Assembly (NCBI GenBank): GCA_022818135.1
Contig: JAFMSR010000001.1
Span: 8,261,069 to 8,325,068 of the forward strand
DNA from: Saxidomus purpurata
Lineage: Eukaryota > Mollusca > Bivalvia > Venerida > Veneridae
DNA: 64,000 nucleotides
Direction: 5' to 3'
Position 1 is the stretch's first letter; every line of letters starts with the position of its first letter. Of the stretch, positions 23,201-38,200 are shown one piece after another. A program made the position numbers and the translations under genes. The notes under the pieces were generated by a model that was given only the letters and a program-made list of their open reading frames with translations, ran no database searches and was not told where the DNA came from.

Positions 23201-26200
23201 ATTCATTAGTTTTTGCTTGATTGCAAAAAAAGCTCTCCCAACTTACTTTAATTGCCCTTGATTGGACCTAAGAGAGGGAGCCAGCAATTTTCATTACTGG
23301 TACCCATTTACAGCTGCATGCACTGAGGCATGTATGGCAGCAGGCTTCTTACCCCCTGTAGCCTGACTGAAGATTGAATCTGATTCGTCTAGAGTACAAA
23401 TCAAAGTTTGTAGCAACTACAAAACCTGAGGCTTGCAATAAATTTTACACTTTGCTGTTATTAACACATAATCACAAAATTAAACACATATATAGCATAT
23501 CGTTGATAAAGAAATTACATAGTGTAGGAAGTTTTGACTGTAAAAAATTGTGTTATAAGAAAAAAAGTTCAAGAAAGATGTAGAAAAACTTTGACCAGGA
23601 AATTGATTTGTTACAACTGCAAATAGATATTTAAAAGATAAAAGGTCTAATACAGGTACCTTCAAGGTTAAAAAAGGTTCATGTACAGTGTAACCTGTAT
23701 AAAGTAGCCTGTTGAGGGACCCCACAGTGGCTTGTTAAGGCAGTTAGATCTCTCAAAATCTTGTTAAAGCAGATGGGATGCCTCAAAATCTTGTTAAGGC
23801 AAATGGGATGCTTCAAAATTTTGTTACGGCATAAAGCAAATTGGTTTTCAGTTGACACAGGTTTAATATTATTGCTATTTATCTGTACAGATTACAAGAG
23901 AATAAACAAAGGGCTCAGGAACTGGAAGAAGAAAAGTTTATGTACAACGAACAAGCTCAGGAGCTTCAGTCTACAATCAAGGTATACAGGACAAAACAAA
24001 TTAGTTTGCACAATTTTTATGCCCCCTAATGTTAATGGTGATGAAAAGTTGTGCACAAATTTTATTTATTCAGGTAGTAACACCTGAGTTATGGGTTATG
24101 GTCCTTGACTTACTTAAAATAGAGGTGTTCCATATTGTTATATTGCAGCAGGCTTTGCCCCTTAATTAAAGGCCCAAATTGTTATGCACATTATCAAGCT
24201 GGACAAAAGCTCTGTTAATGATATCTGTCAATTAGAGCAAAGTTATGGAAATCTGCTCTTGTTTTGTGACAAAGGATGAAAGACGGGGCATCTGTGTCAT
24301 TCAGTCACAAAATCTAGTTAAACATAAGATGAACAGGAGCATAAAGAAACAAACTCTTACAGACTGTGGTCACTGTAGCCTGTTTCTAGGATTTCTTAGT
24401 AATAAATTAGTGTTCAGTTATTGAATGCATGGAGGAAACAGACAAGCTGTTTGAAATGACCTATATGAAAGATGCTTCTTGTGACCTTTTGAATATGAAA
24501 CTCACAAAACTGTATCATTTGATGTGTATTCTCTCTCTACAGGATTTAACTGTACAAAAGGAGATGACAGAAGCAGAGCTCAAGGTAAATAAAATTGGTC
24601 TGAATGAAGTTGTAGACAGAAAATACATAATGTGTAACATGTGTTTAGATGAATGGCATTACAAATTTTGTGATGGAAAAATGTCCAAAGCTGTATATTA
24701 CCCTTTTGCCATTCAGTCTAAAAAAGTTTAAATATTTGATGTGTAAGTAAAGAAATTTTTTTTAGCAGTTCCGCAATATGCAGGTGAATAGTTATTAATT
24801 ATCCTGTCTGTAAATATAGGTACATGCTTTTTGTGATACTCTGAAATTATTGTGGAAAGTTTCGATAGCTTAATTTAGAGATTAAAGATATTTTACTGTG
24901 AGTTAAATTATAGGATTTTAAGTTGAAAAATATGCAGTTAACTGAATTGATATTAAACAGTGGGCGGTTTTGAAAATGATTGGTGACACTGTAAGCTGGA
25001 GACATTAAATGTTTTTGTCATTGGTAAAAGAATCATATATGCTTATAATGCTAAATGGTTAATTATTCAAAAAAGAAGGATTTTCAGACCATATGATTGT
25101 ATGGTTATTAATTGTCAAAAATTTATAAAATGTAACTAACCAGAGGCCATCTGAAGTGCATTAATTTTGAAAATAACAATGCATTAGAGAATGACAGGAC
25201 TGGCGCATTATGTACACCTAAAGAAAATATTTTCTATATTGGACATGTGAACTAACTGTGTTTTTTGTGACCTGGTTAAATAGGAAGAGATTATGGCTAG
25301 AATGGAAGCTGAGAAGAGATTGAAGAACGCCGAGAAGTCGCTGCATAAACTCCATCATGCTGTAGAAAATGAGACGCCGAATATAGAGACAGACGTTAAA
25401 GATGAAATGGTTGTGAATGTAAACAAGCTTAAAGGTGAAACATGTTTGAAGAGCAGCGGTGTAGAGGTTAAGGTGTCTGTCGCTCATCCCGGAGGATGAG
25501 GGTTCGAGCCCTACTTGGGTCACAACCGTACCTCTTCATATGACACCAGTACTGGTTTTTCCAGGAAGTGGACTCTAGAATGACTCAATAAGCTTCAGGC
25601 TTTCTTCATAATCAAGCTAAATTAAATTAGTATAAACTTAACATGTGTCATAGATGTTATTCAGTAATGAAAAGAAATATGAATTTTACTTAGCAGTACA
25701 ATGAAAAGGGACTGAGGTAGACATGTAATGTGCAGTCCAAAAGAAACTGGCCATAATCTGTACCATTCCGAATTGCTTATTGTTTATTTATTATGTGTAA
25801 TGTACATAATTATACATATAATGCACAAGCTTCTCTTAAAGAATATAACGTATTCTTGCATATCGGATCGGCATTTCCGGTGATTTTGCCCATGCCGGGA
25901 AAACCGGTCTGGCACCCCTCCTATGCCAGATGACTCGTGACTACTTATGCGTCGTTATATAAACTTGTGCGTCCTTCCTAAACACAGCGCGGAAAATCGC
26001 TTGTTTTTCATGATAATTCATCATTTTGATAAGTTTGAATCAGAAATCAGCTTTAAAATGCAAGCGGCTGCAGAAAATTTCGATCTGAGACACTTGGCTC
26101 AGATGGAATATTCACCGGGTACGGCTCGGCAGAGCCTCGTCAACAGTATCTGAACCGTGCTCTGACGTTTATTCCTTGCTGTTTGCAAATTTTACTGTTA

Positions 26201-29200
26201 CAGATTATTTTAAAGTACATGTATAAGTAATTACATTGAATCAAATTTTGCTATTCTGTGTTCTAGCATTTTTTGAAAACCTTGCTGAGGAAGCCAAAAT
26301 GGACCCAGATAAACCAGTTGTCATGAAAAACTCGATTCATGCTCGTAAAACTATTATGAGGAGAAACAAAACGCGCAAATTTGAACGGAGAAAATCAAGC
26401 AGTGAGTATTTTGGTTACTTATTACTGCACTACAACTGGGACACATGGCCTTTTGTAAACAATGAATGGTTTTTAGGTTCATGACAAAAGCTATTTTCTT
26501 TTGTGAAATTTCTTGGAAATATTTCTACCATGCAAAAATAGATATTTTGTTTGATCTTTTATAGAAAATGGAAACAGTTTAGAGCAATTTGATCAGAATG
26601 TTAATAAAGAAAAATATGACGCTGGAGTTTCTTTTATAATTTCTGCTCAGTGTGAATCGCCATATGTTGTAGAACTTATCTATGTACCTAAAACACCATT
26701 CATTGTTCCAATCTGGCCTTTCAGATTTAAACAGAGCCTTTTGGAGTGTGCTTTAATGGTTTGAGGTGGTTTTATTGGACTAAATGATTCAGAAAATATT
26801 TAATTGTAGGTAAAATGATCTGTAAATGAAAATGTTGATATTATAAATGTTCATAGATAATGCCAGTGGGCAGTATATATTTATTTAACAAACTTGTACT
26901 TACTTTAAACAGAGATAATGCATTAAGTGGAAAAGTTTTCTACACTTGTATGTATATTTGTTGCCAGTGACCTTTTCTGTTCTTTCCGGTGACTTGCTCA
27001 AAAGTAAAGCAACTTGTATGTTTGGTTTAAGTGAATTTTACTGAAAACTACTTTTCTTAAAAGCCTACATTTTAGATTCATAGCTAGAGTTAGAACACTT
27101 AAATGATTTCAGCTCAAAGTAAAAAACAAAAAAACATTGAGAAAAATAGCAATGCTTTGTTGCTATGGAAACCATTTGGCAGTAACTGTGCATACAGGTA
27201 GTTACATAGGTTGTAAACATCCTTAAACATTGTGCTATAAAGGCATTTTAACAATTTAGATGGAAGTATTTCATCACATGATACATCACGTGCCACGTCA
27301 CATGACACTTTATTGTCATGTGACAAAAGTTCACCAAAGGGAGGTTACTCTTGCACAATTTCATAAACCAGTGAGTCATATGTTTTTTAAGAATGACGTA
27401 TGTTTAGTTGATGGAATGGAATTGTGATAGATGTTTCTTATTTTGTCAAATTTTTTTTACGTTTAGTTGAAGGAATGACGTATTTGTTCTATTTTTAGCC
27501 ACATATCTCAGTAGAACTGTAGCATTGCGTCTTGGGTAATTGCAGTGGCTTTTATTTACATAATTTATTATATTGCATCTTAGCTTAAAATGTCTTGGAA
27601 AAAATGTTGGTGAAATATATGCTAAATGAATATAGACTATATAAAGTGGTCTGTTGGCTTACCTTCTGTGACGTTAACAGTTATTTCTTGATAACGTGAA
27701 ACAGCTTGGGTTACAGCTGCTTAAAAAAGTTCATTTGTATGGGCTGCAGAACTAAGCATGGTTATGTTTGCTTTCGGGGCAGAATCTAACACCCATACTC
27801 GGGCTTGATCTAACAGTCAGAACTATAATCAGGTCCTACTCTATATACATTTTGGCTCCTCTGGCCTATTTGTTCAGGCATATGCCTGGGGAGTGACCAG
27901 TCAAACGTTCGAATTCTAGCAGTGATAGGTTTTGATATTAGGGCCTTTTGGTGAGCCACCAGCTTGTTTAAGAAAGGGGGTTATTTCACCTACACATAAA
28001 TGCAGTACTTTCATTGGCACATGTTGACAACTGGAAAAGATTTTCTTTTATCAAATGATTTTGTAGAGAGAACCTTTTCCAGTCTACCCAAAACTTTGGT
28101 GGTATTTTATGAAATTGAGATTCAGGAAAACTATGATTTTGAATTTATCAAGATACAAACAAAACTGTGCAAACTAATAACCTTTATACATAGAATAATA
28201 AGCTATCTATGTGACAAGATTTTGATAGACCAGCCCTGTATGTGTATTTTAGAGTTTTATCATTGTTACCGGATAATCCATATGATCAACACCCCATGAA
28301 AAGTTATGTTATTTTAGGGTTTTCGTTGGTGGGGGGGGGGGATAGTGGAAGATGCAGAAGGTGTCCTGTTCCAGAGACACTCCCTGGTTCTTTGACATGC
28401 CAGGTGTAAAGTACCGATACATCAGACCTCAGTTTTAGGTCTCGTCAGAAAGACCATTAGTAATGTTAGTGGAAGAACAGGGGATCAAACCTGCAATTCC
28501 ATGATTACAAGTCCAGCCCGTTAACTACTGGACCATTGATCCTGCCCTGGCAGCTGCAATTTGATATACAACATAGATTATAAATATGCAAATCAGACAA
28601 TATATAAAGTGTGATAATTTCAAATTGTAGGCTCCCTTTCTGCCACCCCAATCACACCCATCTTGGACTACATGCACTGCAGTGTTTTGTCCATTTAATA
28701 GCCAGTGTTGAAACATTTTGGTGTAGGTAAATTGTGTCTTGTTAAACCAGTTTCACCACAATATTGTATATTTATGCTACAGAGGATGAGGGCTGAGGGC
28801 TTCTAACACCAGGGAAAGAATAGCTTTTAAACCTGGATTTATTTAACATTTTATTAACAAAATCAATGACTGTATCATATCTTAAAAGGGGAAATCTGCT
28901 ATTTCGAAATTAGATTTAAATGCAATGTGTAGAATGAAATATGATTTGAGTATATGAAAGAAAAATTTAAAGATCTTACTTGGGATTGGTTCAAGTTGCA
29001 AACCAGTGGTTAAAAGAATTGAGTCTCAAGAAATGATGAAGTCTCAGACCTCAAACTGATTGTGCCCTTTATTTTTTTTTTCACCAAACCTTTAATATGT
29101 GACAGAAAAACCATTATTCACAAATTGTGAGCCTTTGCCTTTCACAGTCTGTTGTCATTTTTTATTTGTTTTCAAATTTTAGTTAGTTGCCTTATAAATT

Positions 29201-32200
29201 TATGTATTAAGGAAGTGATGCTTAATTGACAAAAATGTTTTGCTGTTATTGTTAGCATTAACCATATGTAGGAAACTGGCTATGAAAATTTGCACCGTTT
29301 AAGATGTTAGCATTTCAGTAAAACATTATATAACTTGCAGGATTAATGAATTTATATTAAAGACATCGCTTGTGTTAGACATTTGAGCTAACTTTGCATT
29401 TATCGTAGTTTGATTTATTTGTGTGGCATTATTTTTGCTGTTCTAGCCAGTTGCATGAGTGCTTTTGGAAGGAATGCCTGTTTTATTGATTGATAATGGG
29501 GAACTACATTCTGTAGCTTAAAAAAGTTACTGTAGTAAATCCCTTTTGCAGAAAATTGGGAAAAAAAAGTTTCCCAAGGGTCATGACCCATCAAGAAATT
29601 TCACCCTTTGTTTCTAGATAGTTGTATCTGTTTATATACATGCATGACTTAAAATTGATAAAAATTGCAGCTCCATCCATATTTGAACTTGAAGAAAGAT
29701 GGAAGAGTAGGTAGTCGTAAATTGCTATTTAACGGTTGAAATGTCTGCTAAATTTATACAAGTTTGTAATTGTGAGCCCTGCTGTGCGAAAGCCAACGTG
29801 TATCATAGTCAGCCTGGACATCTTCACAGGTAAATCTGAACTTGTCATGTAATAGTCAAAATTGAATGATTTGGATGGTTTTGGATGCTGTGCCTCTTCT
29901 ATATAGTTAAGACCTCCAAAGTCTGCAAAATAGCAAAAGAAATTTGAAATTGGATACAGAAATGTTATTTCTTCTTTCTGTGTCGATTTAATTTTCAAAC
30001 CGTCAAATATTTGAAAATCTGGGTATGAAAAAATCATCTAACATAACTCATTGTTTAAATAGATTATTGTGGTCAGCAATAGTTAAGTTGACTAGTTTTC
30101 AAGGTCCTACTAACTTCAGATAGTGGTAATCTTAATAATCAGTATGTTGGTATTAAGTTGAAATCCCTTCGCAACTGAAGTCCTTGCAACTTATATTAAA
30201 TACTCCTAAAATGATTGCAGTGTGGGGTACTGACCAATACCGGCGCTAAAAGAAAGGATTATTAAGGTTCTGGTCAAATCCTTTAATGAGATTTGAGCTT
30301 TTAACCAGCTATATGATGGTTTTCTCGCAGCAGAACCCACTAACAGTAATGAGTTTTCACTGTAGTTAGTAGATTGAAATGAAGAGTTAGAAGATATAGC
30401 GTGTCCCTTTTCATTGATTTTGATGGGGTTAATTTTTTTATGAAAAGTTTTAAATTAGCAGGCATTTCAAATACTAAGGAAAAATTAAAACAAAACTTGT
30501 TCAATGGACTATAGTTATGTAATCATTAGGTATTGTAAATGTATGTGACATGTTAGACATCTAGATAACACATTGGTTCTTCTCTACTAATTCACAGGCC
30601 TTTTGTTTTCAGGGTATATTTAGATATAAGTTAAGTAATATCTATTGTCATTTTCATCCAAAATACACATTTTGTATAATGGTTTAACTTTAACTAGTGA
30701 TGCACAAGCAGTACACCTGGGTCTTTTGATGGAATTAGATTCGACCGAGTGCAAAATACGAAAACCAGCCTTCCTTTTTCATTTAGTATGAAAATAAGAA
30801 AAAGAAGTGTAATCATTGGAGGACACAACTATGGTTACAAGTACTATATTATTAGGTTGTTTGTGATGATTAAGGTAACACAGTGGGTTCAGGATGGGAT
30901 AGCATAGGCTGAAATGGATCCATTGCTGGCCACATAGACCTTTAATACACTGTACTATGTTGGTTTTTTGCTGATTAGGGCTCATGTGAATACAAATGTT
31001 AAAGAAAATGCATTCTAATTTATCCAGGCTGCCTTCTCTACTACGATCAGATAAATTCATATATATTTCTGGAAAAGGCAGGGGGTGGGGGAGTGGGGAT
31101 TTATAACAGACTTCAAACTTTTTCAGTGCTAAAATCTTGCATGTAAAATAAACTTGCATGGCTTAGATGCTAAAACCAAATTAACAAATTGATACTTGGA
31201 GACTTACATCAAATCAGTTACAAAGTTGTCTGTTATTAAGTTACTTATAGAACAAATTTATGTTATCTAAATATAAAAAAAAAAATCTGTATGCATACTA
31301 AATTCAGTTAAATTTGAGTATTGATTGTGAAACTGTCTCATCTGCTTCATTCCTTGTTTATATGCAGATACAGTACTGTAAGTTGGTTAATTTTTGTGTG
31401 ACAAAAATTTTGTGATTTGTACTAAACAGACTTATTCACAAAAGGATGATTCTCCGATAGTAAATCTTTGTGAAATGAATCCTTCGCGAGATTTTTAAAT
31501 TAGCGAAGTTGGAAATTTGCGAAATTAAATCATCACAAACATTACCCAGTTTACAGAAGTTTCACTTTCATTAAAATTATTGTAGTCTATACATCATTGA
31601 AAAAATATTGCCTTATAGTTTGCATGGTTAAATCACAGTCCAACATACACATGGATCGGCAACTTCCAAAAAGCTGTTAACGATAACGTATAAGAATTTA
31701 CCCATAATCACTATACACGCACAAGATGATTTTCGGAAATTTTGCAATACTTCTGGACTAATGCAGCTTGGAATACTACAAACATTACATGAAGAAAGAT
31801 AAACTATTGAGTAATGTATAAGTATTGAGAAATATATGATTGGAGATGATTTCTTGCGTCGCTCTTCGATTTGATTCACAGTGGGTGCTGGTCGTTCTTA
31901 ATTTGGATAACCATGGATCTTTTCCTTGGATGCAAAAACCGTGCTATATGCGAGAACTCAATGATTTGTTTAGATAAATACGAGAATTGCCAATCCATGT
32001 GTATATTTGTCTGAGGTAAAATTTATACAATTTACTTACAGGGGATTTTCACCTTGTGGTGATGCATTGTAGAAGGTTAAGGAATTTATTGAAATAGATT
32101 TTTGAAAAATTATATTAAAATTAATAGAATCTTTAATTAATTAATTAAGAAATGGTAAGAAAATAAACCCTTTTAGTTGAGGAATCAAACTCTTGGATCA

Positions 32201-35200
32201 GAATATCTTTTACACAATTTAATTTCAAGGTATTTTAATTTTTGAGGATACAGAAAATTGACATGAATTTAATTTCAAATCAATTAATTAATTATTTAAT
32301 GATGAAATAATTAGAAAAATGCAGTTTCAGTGGAGAATGATTCTAGTTTGCTGCAGTTCAGCTTTTTATGTTGTCAGTTTTTCTGACATTGTGGAATGTT
32401 TGATTTTTGCTATTTTAATTGCTTTATGTGACATAAGAAATTAAATTCTAACCTTAGCCATGGAACCAGTGTTTGTGTAGATGGTAAGTAAACTCTGATA
32501 TTATGTAAATGTTGTTATATTACGAGACATTTCTTCACTATTAATGTGGGTTATAGAAAAAACATAGAATTTTACTAACAGTAGTAGCATTCTCTTGTAG
32601 TAAATGCTGTATTTTCTGTCATTGTTATACTTTGATTCATTTACATAAAAAGTTAAATATATCTCTTATTGTAGTGGCAAAAGTTCCCAGAAGTTTTTCA
32701 ATCTTCCCTGCTTAGAAAAAAAGACTTTCGAATGGGATGTTTTGTATGTGTGACATCATTTCCATCGTGTATATACCATATCTATGAGTTAGAACTGAAA
32801 AAACCTAAAATCACCCTTTTTTCAGACTCATACAAGCTTTGATGTCATATTCTTTCTGGTCATGACCCGAGCTGTGTTTAGACACACACTACGATACTGA
32901 AGGGTCTTTACTAATAACTCAAGACACCGCTAAAAATAGTTATAACTCAACACACCACTAAAAATACTTCCTCGAAAAAGGTACAGCATCAGCAAGAACT
33001 CTTACTTTTTTTTAGTCAGTCATGTTTCAGAATAGGCAATGATCAAATGCCAGTCTTACATTAGTGAAAACTAATAGAAATGTCTGGCTAAAATAACAAC
33101 ATTTACAGTGAAATTTAAGTATGGAATGTGGTGCAATGTGTATGTATCACAGTTTATGGTTGTGAGTTTTGGGGTTTACTCCTGCTTATTGGAGAAATAT
33201 CCCTTTTTTACGGGAGTGGAAGAATTAGCACAACCTAAAATTTCAGAATTTCTTTCTTTCTTTTTTTAATACCTTAATGCATCAATGTGCGGAGTAAGTC
33301 AGAAAATTAAACATTTCTATATTGAATTAAGCTAGATGAACCTTACAGCTATGTATTCATACACAAGGCACAAATAAAACAGTTTGCTTGTTACATGTAG
33401 TACATGATGTACAGGGCTGCCAAGTCTCCCAACTTGCACTTTTGTTGGTCTGGCACATTTTGCTTTTGCTTTCAAAGTTTGGAAGTTTTATCTGTTAGAA
33501 AATATCCAACAAGCCTTTCCACACTGTCACATGCTTTAACTGAATCCTGATGCTTAACTTAGTGTATATTTATTTATTTTATTAACAAAATAGTCCAGGA
33601 TGACTTCCACATATTTGTTGTTAAAGATAGCTTATTAATAATAATAAGCTATGAGGTTTAGCTCAGGAAAATATAAGCCAGCTGTTTTTGAAAAGATATG
33701 ATTTTAATTAATAAAACTTCATCAAGAATTCTCTTTTCTTCCAACATTACAAAATATTAATGATATCATATTATCTTTTGCATGCATTTTGGTTTTATGA
33801 ACTTTTATCAGACTTGGTGGCCCTGGAATATTTTAGTTTTGGTCAATCTGTGGTTAAGTATCAAAGTGGAAGATGATTTATGCAAGAAATAGAGAAATAT
33901 CATTAAGAATTACTTTCAAACAATGGGCTGCATGTCACAATGCTCTGAAAATTCAGAAGCAGGCTTAGATGTCCACTTTGTTTGGTTAGTGTCTGTAATG
34001 GCTGAAAAAGTACAATGCATCTTGGGTAAAGTTGAATTTATTTTTTATTGTAAAATTATTTTAGTTTTAGATATGCATGCAATACTGTGTATTTTCAGTT
34101 CATTTTGGGTTCTTTTGTTGTTGTTGTTTTTGGATTTTCAGAAATGTTTTTGATATTATATAGCCTACTTATTTTGAATAATGTAGAATTATTGTTTGAA
34201 ACTAATTTTGTTTATGAGTTATAGAATACTTTAAGCAACTAAGTAATTTCTTGACTTTTTATGCCCCCGAAGGGTGGCATATTAAAATCGCACCGTCTGT
34301 CCGTCTGTCCGTCTGTCCGTCCGTCCGTCTGTCCGTCCGTCCGTGCGTCCCCACTTACAAATTCGTGTCCGGACTGTAACTTTGTCATGCATTGAAGGAT
34401 TTTAAAATAACTTGGCACACATGTCTAGCACATCAAGACGACGTGTCGCGTGCGAGACCCGCATCCCTACCTCAAAGGTGAAGGTCACACTTGGAGTATG
34501 AAGGTAATGGAATCCTCTATATATGCACACATTCGTGTCCGGACTGTATCTTTGTCATGCATTGAAGGATTTTAAAATAACTAGGCACACATGTCTAGCA
34601 CATCAAGACGACGTGTCGCGTGCAAGACCCACGTCCCTAGCTCAAAGGTCAAGGTCATACTTAGAGTTTGAAGGTAATGGATTCCTCCATATAAGCATAT
34701 ATGCACACATTCGTGTCCGGACTGTAACTTTGTCATGCATTGAAGGATTTTAAAATAACTAGGCACAAATGTCTAGCACATCAAGACGACGTGTCGCATG
34801 CAAGACCCACGTCCCTAGCTCAAAGGTCAAGGTCATACTTAGAGTTTGAAGGTAATGGATTCCTCTATATAAGCATATATGCACACATTCGTGTCCGGAC
34901 TGTAACTTTGTCATGCCTTGAAGGATTTTAAAATAATTTGGCACAAATGTCTAGCACATCAAGACGACGTGTCGCGTGCATGACCCACATCCCTACCACA
35001 AAGGTCAAGGTCACACTTAGAGTTTATAGGTAATGGAATCCTGTATATATGCATACATTTGTGTCCGGACTATAACTTTATTATGCTTTGAAGGATTTTA
35101 AAATAACTGTGCACAAATGTCTAGCACATCAAGTGGATGTGTCGCGTGCAAGACCCAAGTCCCTGTCCCACCTCAAAGGCCAAGGTCACACTTAGTGTTT

Positions 35201-38200
35201 AAAGTAATGGAATACTGTATGCATGATTACTCTGTCATGCATGGAAGGATTTTAAAATTACATAGCACATTTATTGAGCACATGGAGAGGACACAGACTG
35301 TGAGGCACCTCTTTCGGGGGCATTCGTCACTTGGGAGGGACAGCTCTTGTTGTACTTGGTATACAATAGTGGTTGCATTTTTCATTAGATTTTCATGAAA
35401 CTTGGTCAGTATGATTGACTTGATGAAATTTAGATCGAGTTCGAACATCGGTTATCTAGGGTCAGAAACTAGGTCACCCTGTAAAATCATAGAAAACCTT
35501 GAATATGCAATAGAGGTTGCATTTTTCATTGGACCTTCATGAAACTTGGTCAGTATGATTGCCTTGATAAAATCTATGTTGAAATAGCACATGGGTCATC
35601 TAAGGTAAAAGACTAGGTCACTCAGTCAAATCATATGAAAACCTTGTGTATGCAATAGAGGTTGCATTTTTCATTGGACCCTAATGAAACTTGGTCAGTA
35701 TGATTGCCTTGATAAAATCTAGGTCGAGTTTGAACATGGGTCATTTAGGGTTAAACACTATGTCACGGAGGAAAGTTGTAGAGAAACCATGTGTATGCAG
35801 TAGAGGTTGCATTTTTCATTCAATCTTCATGAAACTTGGTCAGTATGATTGTCTTGATGAATTTTAAGTTGAGTATGAAAATGGGTAATCTGAGGCCAAA
35901 AACTTTGTCACCCGGTCAAAAACCTTGTGTATGCCATACAGGTGACATTTACAACCCAATAATTATGTAATTTGGTCAAAAGGTTTGCCTTGTCAATGTC
36001 AAACAGAATGTTTGTGTTTATGATATTATGTTTAGAGTTGAAGTTTGGTCACATATTGTCGTAAGTCCCAGGTGAGAGATATAGTGCCATCTTGGCCCTC
36101 TTGTTATAAAGTTAACATTTATTATGTCACATGGCCTGTAGTTAAACATGTTTTACTTAATTTTCAGTAAATTGAAAGGCATTCTCTACCATTTCCATTA
36201 TGTGCATTTGTAACTAAATGTACCTGTAAATTCTATGTGGAGAATTTCTTCAAACTTGGTACATTGACTGAGAATCAAATCTGAAAAAGAGATTATGAAA
36301 TAAAAATTACAGGTCACCAACCTTGATCTTGAATTGTCTGAATTGATTTTGAATCAAGATTAGGGCTGACTATTGCAGCCAAATTTACTATCACGATAGT
36401 TATCGATAGTTAAAAGTACTATCACGATATACTATCAATAGTTGGCTTATCACGATAGTTTCGATAGTTTACATTATTGCATACTATATATTTTTACCAA
36501 GTTGATTCAATTTGTTTGTATCAATATCTGTAATTAACTTGAATTCAGTATAAATATAATCGTGCCTAATTAAGAATGCTAAACCATCTTTATTGAACAG
36601 ATGTGCGTCATTAAAATTTTTCACTATGCGAAGTCATGGATTGATGGATGGTAAGACGACAACTACGTTTTAGGAACAGAAACGTCGTCTTATATATAAC
36701 TTATTATAGCCCGTAATGTAAACATACGTTTTATGGCAAAGGAAAATCAACTACATTTTATGTAAATAACGCATTCAAAAATGAAAAAAAAGTATGGAGA
36801 AAAGTCGATAGCTGTTCAGACTATCGGCGATAGTATCGATAGTGTGAAATTGCTATCGACTATTGACTATTGGGTCTGATACAATCGCGATAAGTCGATA
36901 GTATCGACTATCGTTACACCCCTAATCAAGATACATATAGAAAAAGTAGTTGCTATGTATTTCAATGTTATTTTTCAAGGGCAAATAATTCAAGATCAAT
37001 GCCAGTGACCTATGCATTTTTATTTCGTGTTTCTTTTTCAGATTTGATTCTGAATCAGATTACACCAAGTTTGAAGAAAATCACAAGTTTCGAAAAATTT
37101 GGCCCGTTACTACATCAAGGAAATGGTATCAAATGCCTTTAACAGATGGATATCATTTATGTATATTTTCATATTTTGCCCATAATTATACTAAAAACTT
37201 CTCTATAACTTTTGTCTCCTCCAAAATTGAAGAGCATAAAATATACAAAATGTGCTCTAATCTCACTGTCAAATTATATTTAGCAATGAATACAGGTAAA
37301 TATTATTTTAATTTACCAGCTTAGCAGCTTGGAGTGTGGTGAGTTTGTAGAAGCATTACTATTTCAATACAAGTTATAATGCTGATGTTGTTATTAAATG
37401 GCCACAGTTAATGAAATACTAAAATCACCAACAAGGTCAGGGCTGTGAACTATGGGAATTCTAGGTTATTTGACCTGGGTGTTTTAATTTTTTATAGATA
37501 ATTGCAGTTCCATACATCACTGCTTTACATAATAAGGTGCCATATTGATAAGATCACATGATGTAGTTACAATTGACATCACAGCTTTTCTTTAAATGAC
37601 AGTTTCAGCAGACATTTCAGGATATCCAATGAACGAAATAGATCAAAACATTTTGACAGCAATGTGTGGTACATAGCCAGAAGTTTACATTTTTTTCCAA
37701 AGATTGAAGAAAAACTTACTTTTTATGCTATTTAAGATGCTTTTTAGCTCATTGTCCCCTTTTAGCCTCATCACTACCGTATTACTATGCTCAGGGTGGC
37801 TCTTGTGTAGCCTCTATTCTATTCCAAGAATACCATCCCATCTACAAGTCCACCACTGTCTTCACTATAATTTTGAAAGTTGAACCCATTCACTAGATTT
37901 CAAAATTGTTTCACAGAATTTGACAGTCTACTATAGTCATGTAGTAGCAAACTTCAAGTAAAATTGATTTGTCAAATGACATGGCGATGGCTAGGCAACT
38001 CTTTTCTTTATTTCTTTAAAATTCTTAATGTCCTGGAACCATTAGTTGGTTTAATTCTTTAAAAAGTTTCACAGGAATGGTTCCTATTTGACCCTCTTTG
38101 TTGGAGAAATTTTGATTGGTCAAATAATTTGACTGCCATTATAGAACATGGCTCTGTCTTTTTCCTTAAAACTTCTTGCCACAAACCACTGGTCAGAATT

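Larger units (their letters stand above)
26402..29670. other. Intron 13, first part
   Basis: AT-rich intron. Apart from the SINE-type copies listed separately it shows no RNA gene, array or coding segment. Confidence 0.4.

Noticed and set aside
26571..26595. Alternative terminal exon of PLEKHD1 after 'cttttatag'
   Set aside because: It would add only five codons before a stop; the downstream exon 14 fits the family better.
30779..31159. 126-codon minus-strand frame in PLEKHD1 intron 13
   Set aside because: No recognisable features; low-complexity hydrophobic and Ser/Tyr-rich translation.
37133..37324. 63-codon plus-strand ORF after 'tttttcag'
   Set aside because: It overlaps the right arm of an inverted repeat and matches no protein pattern.
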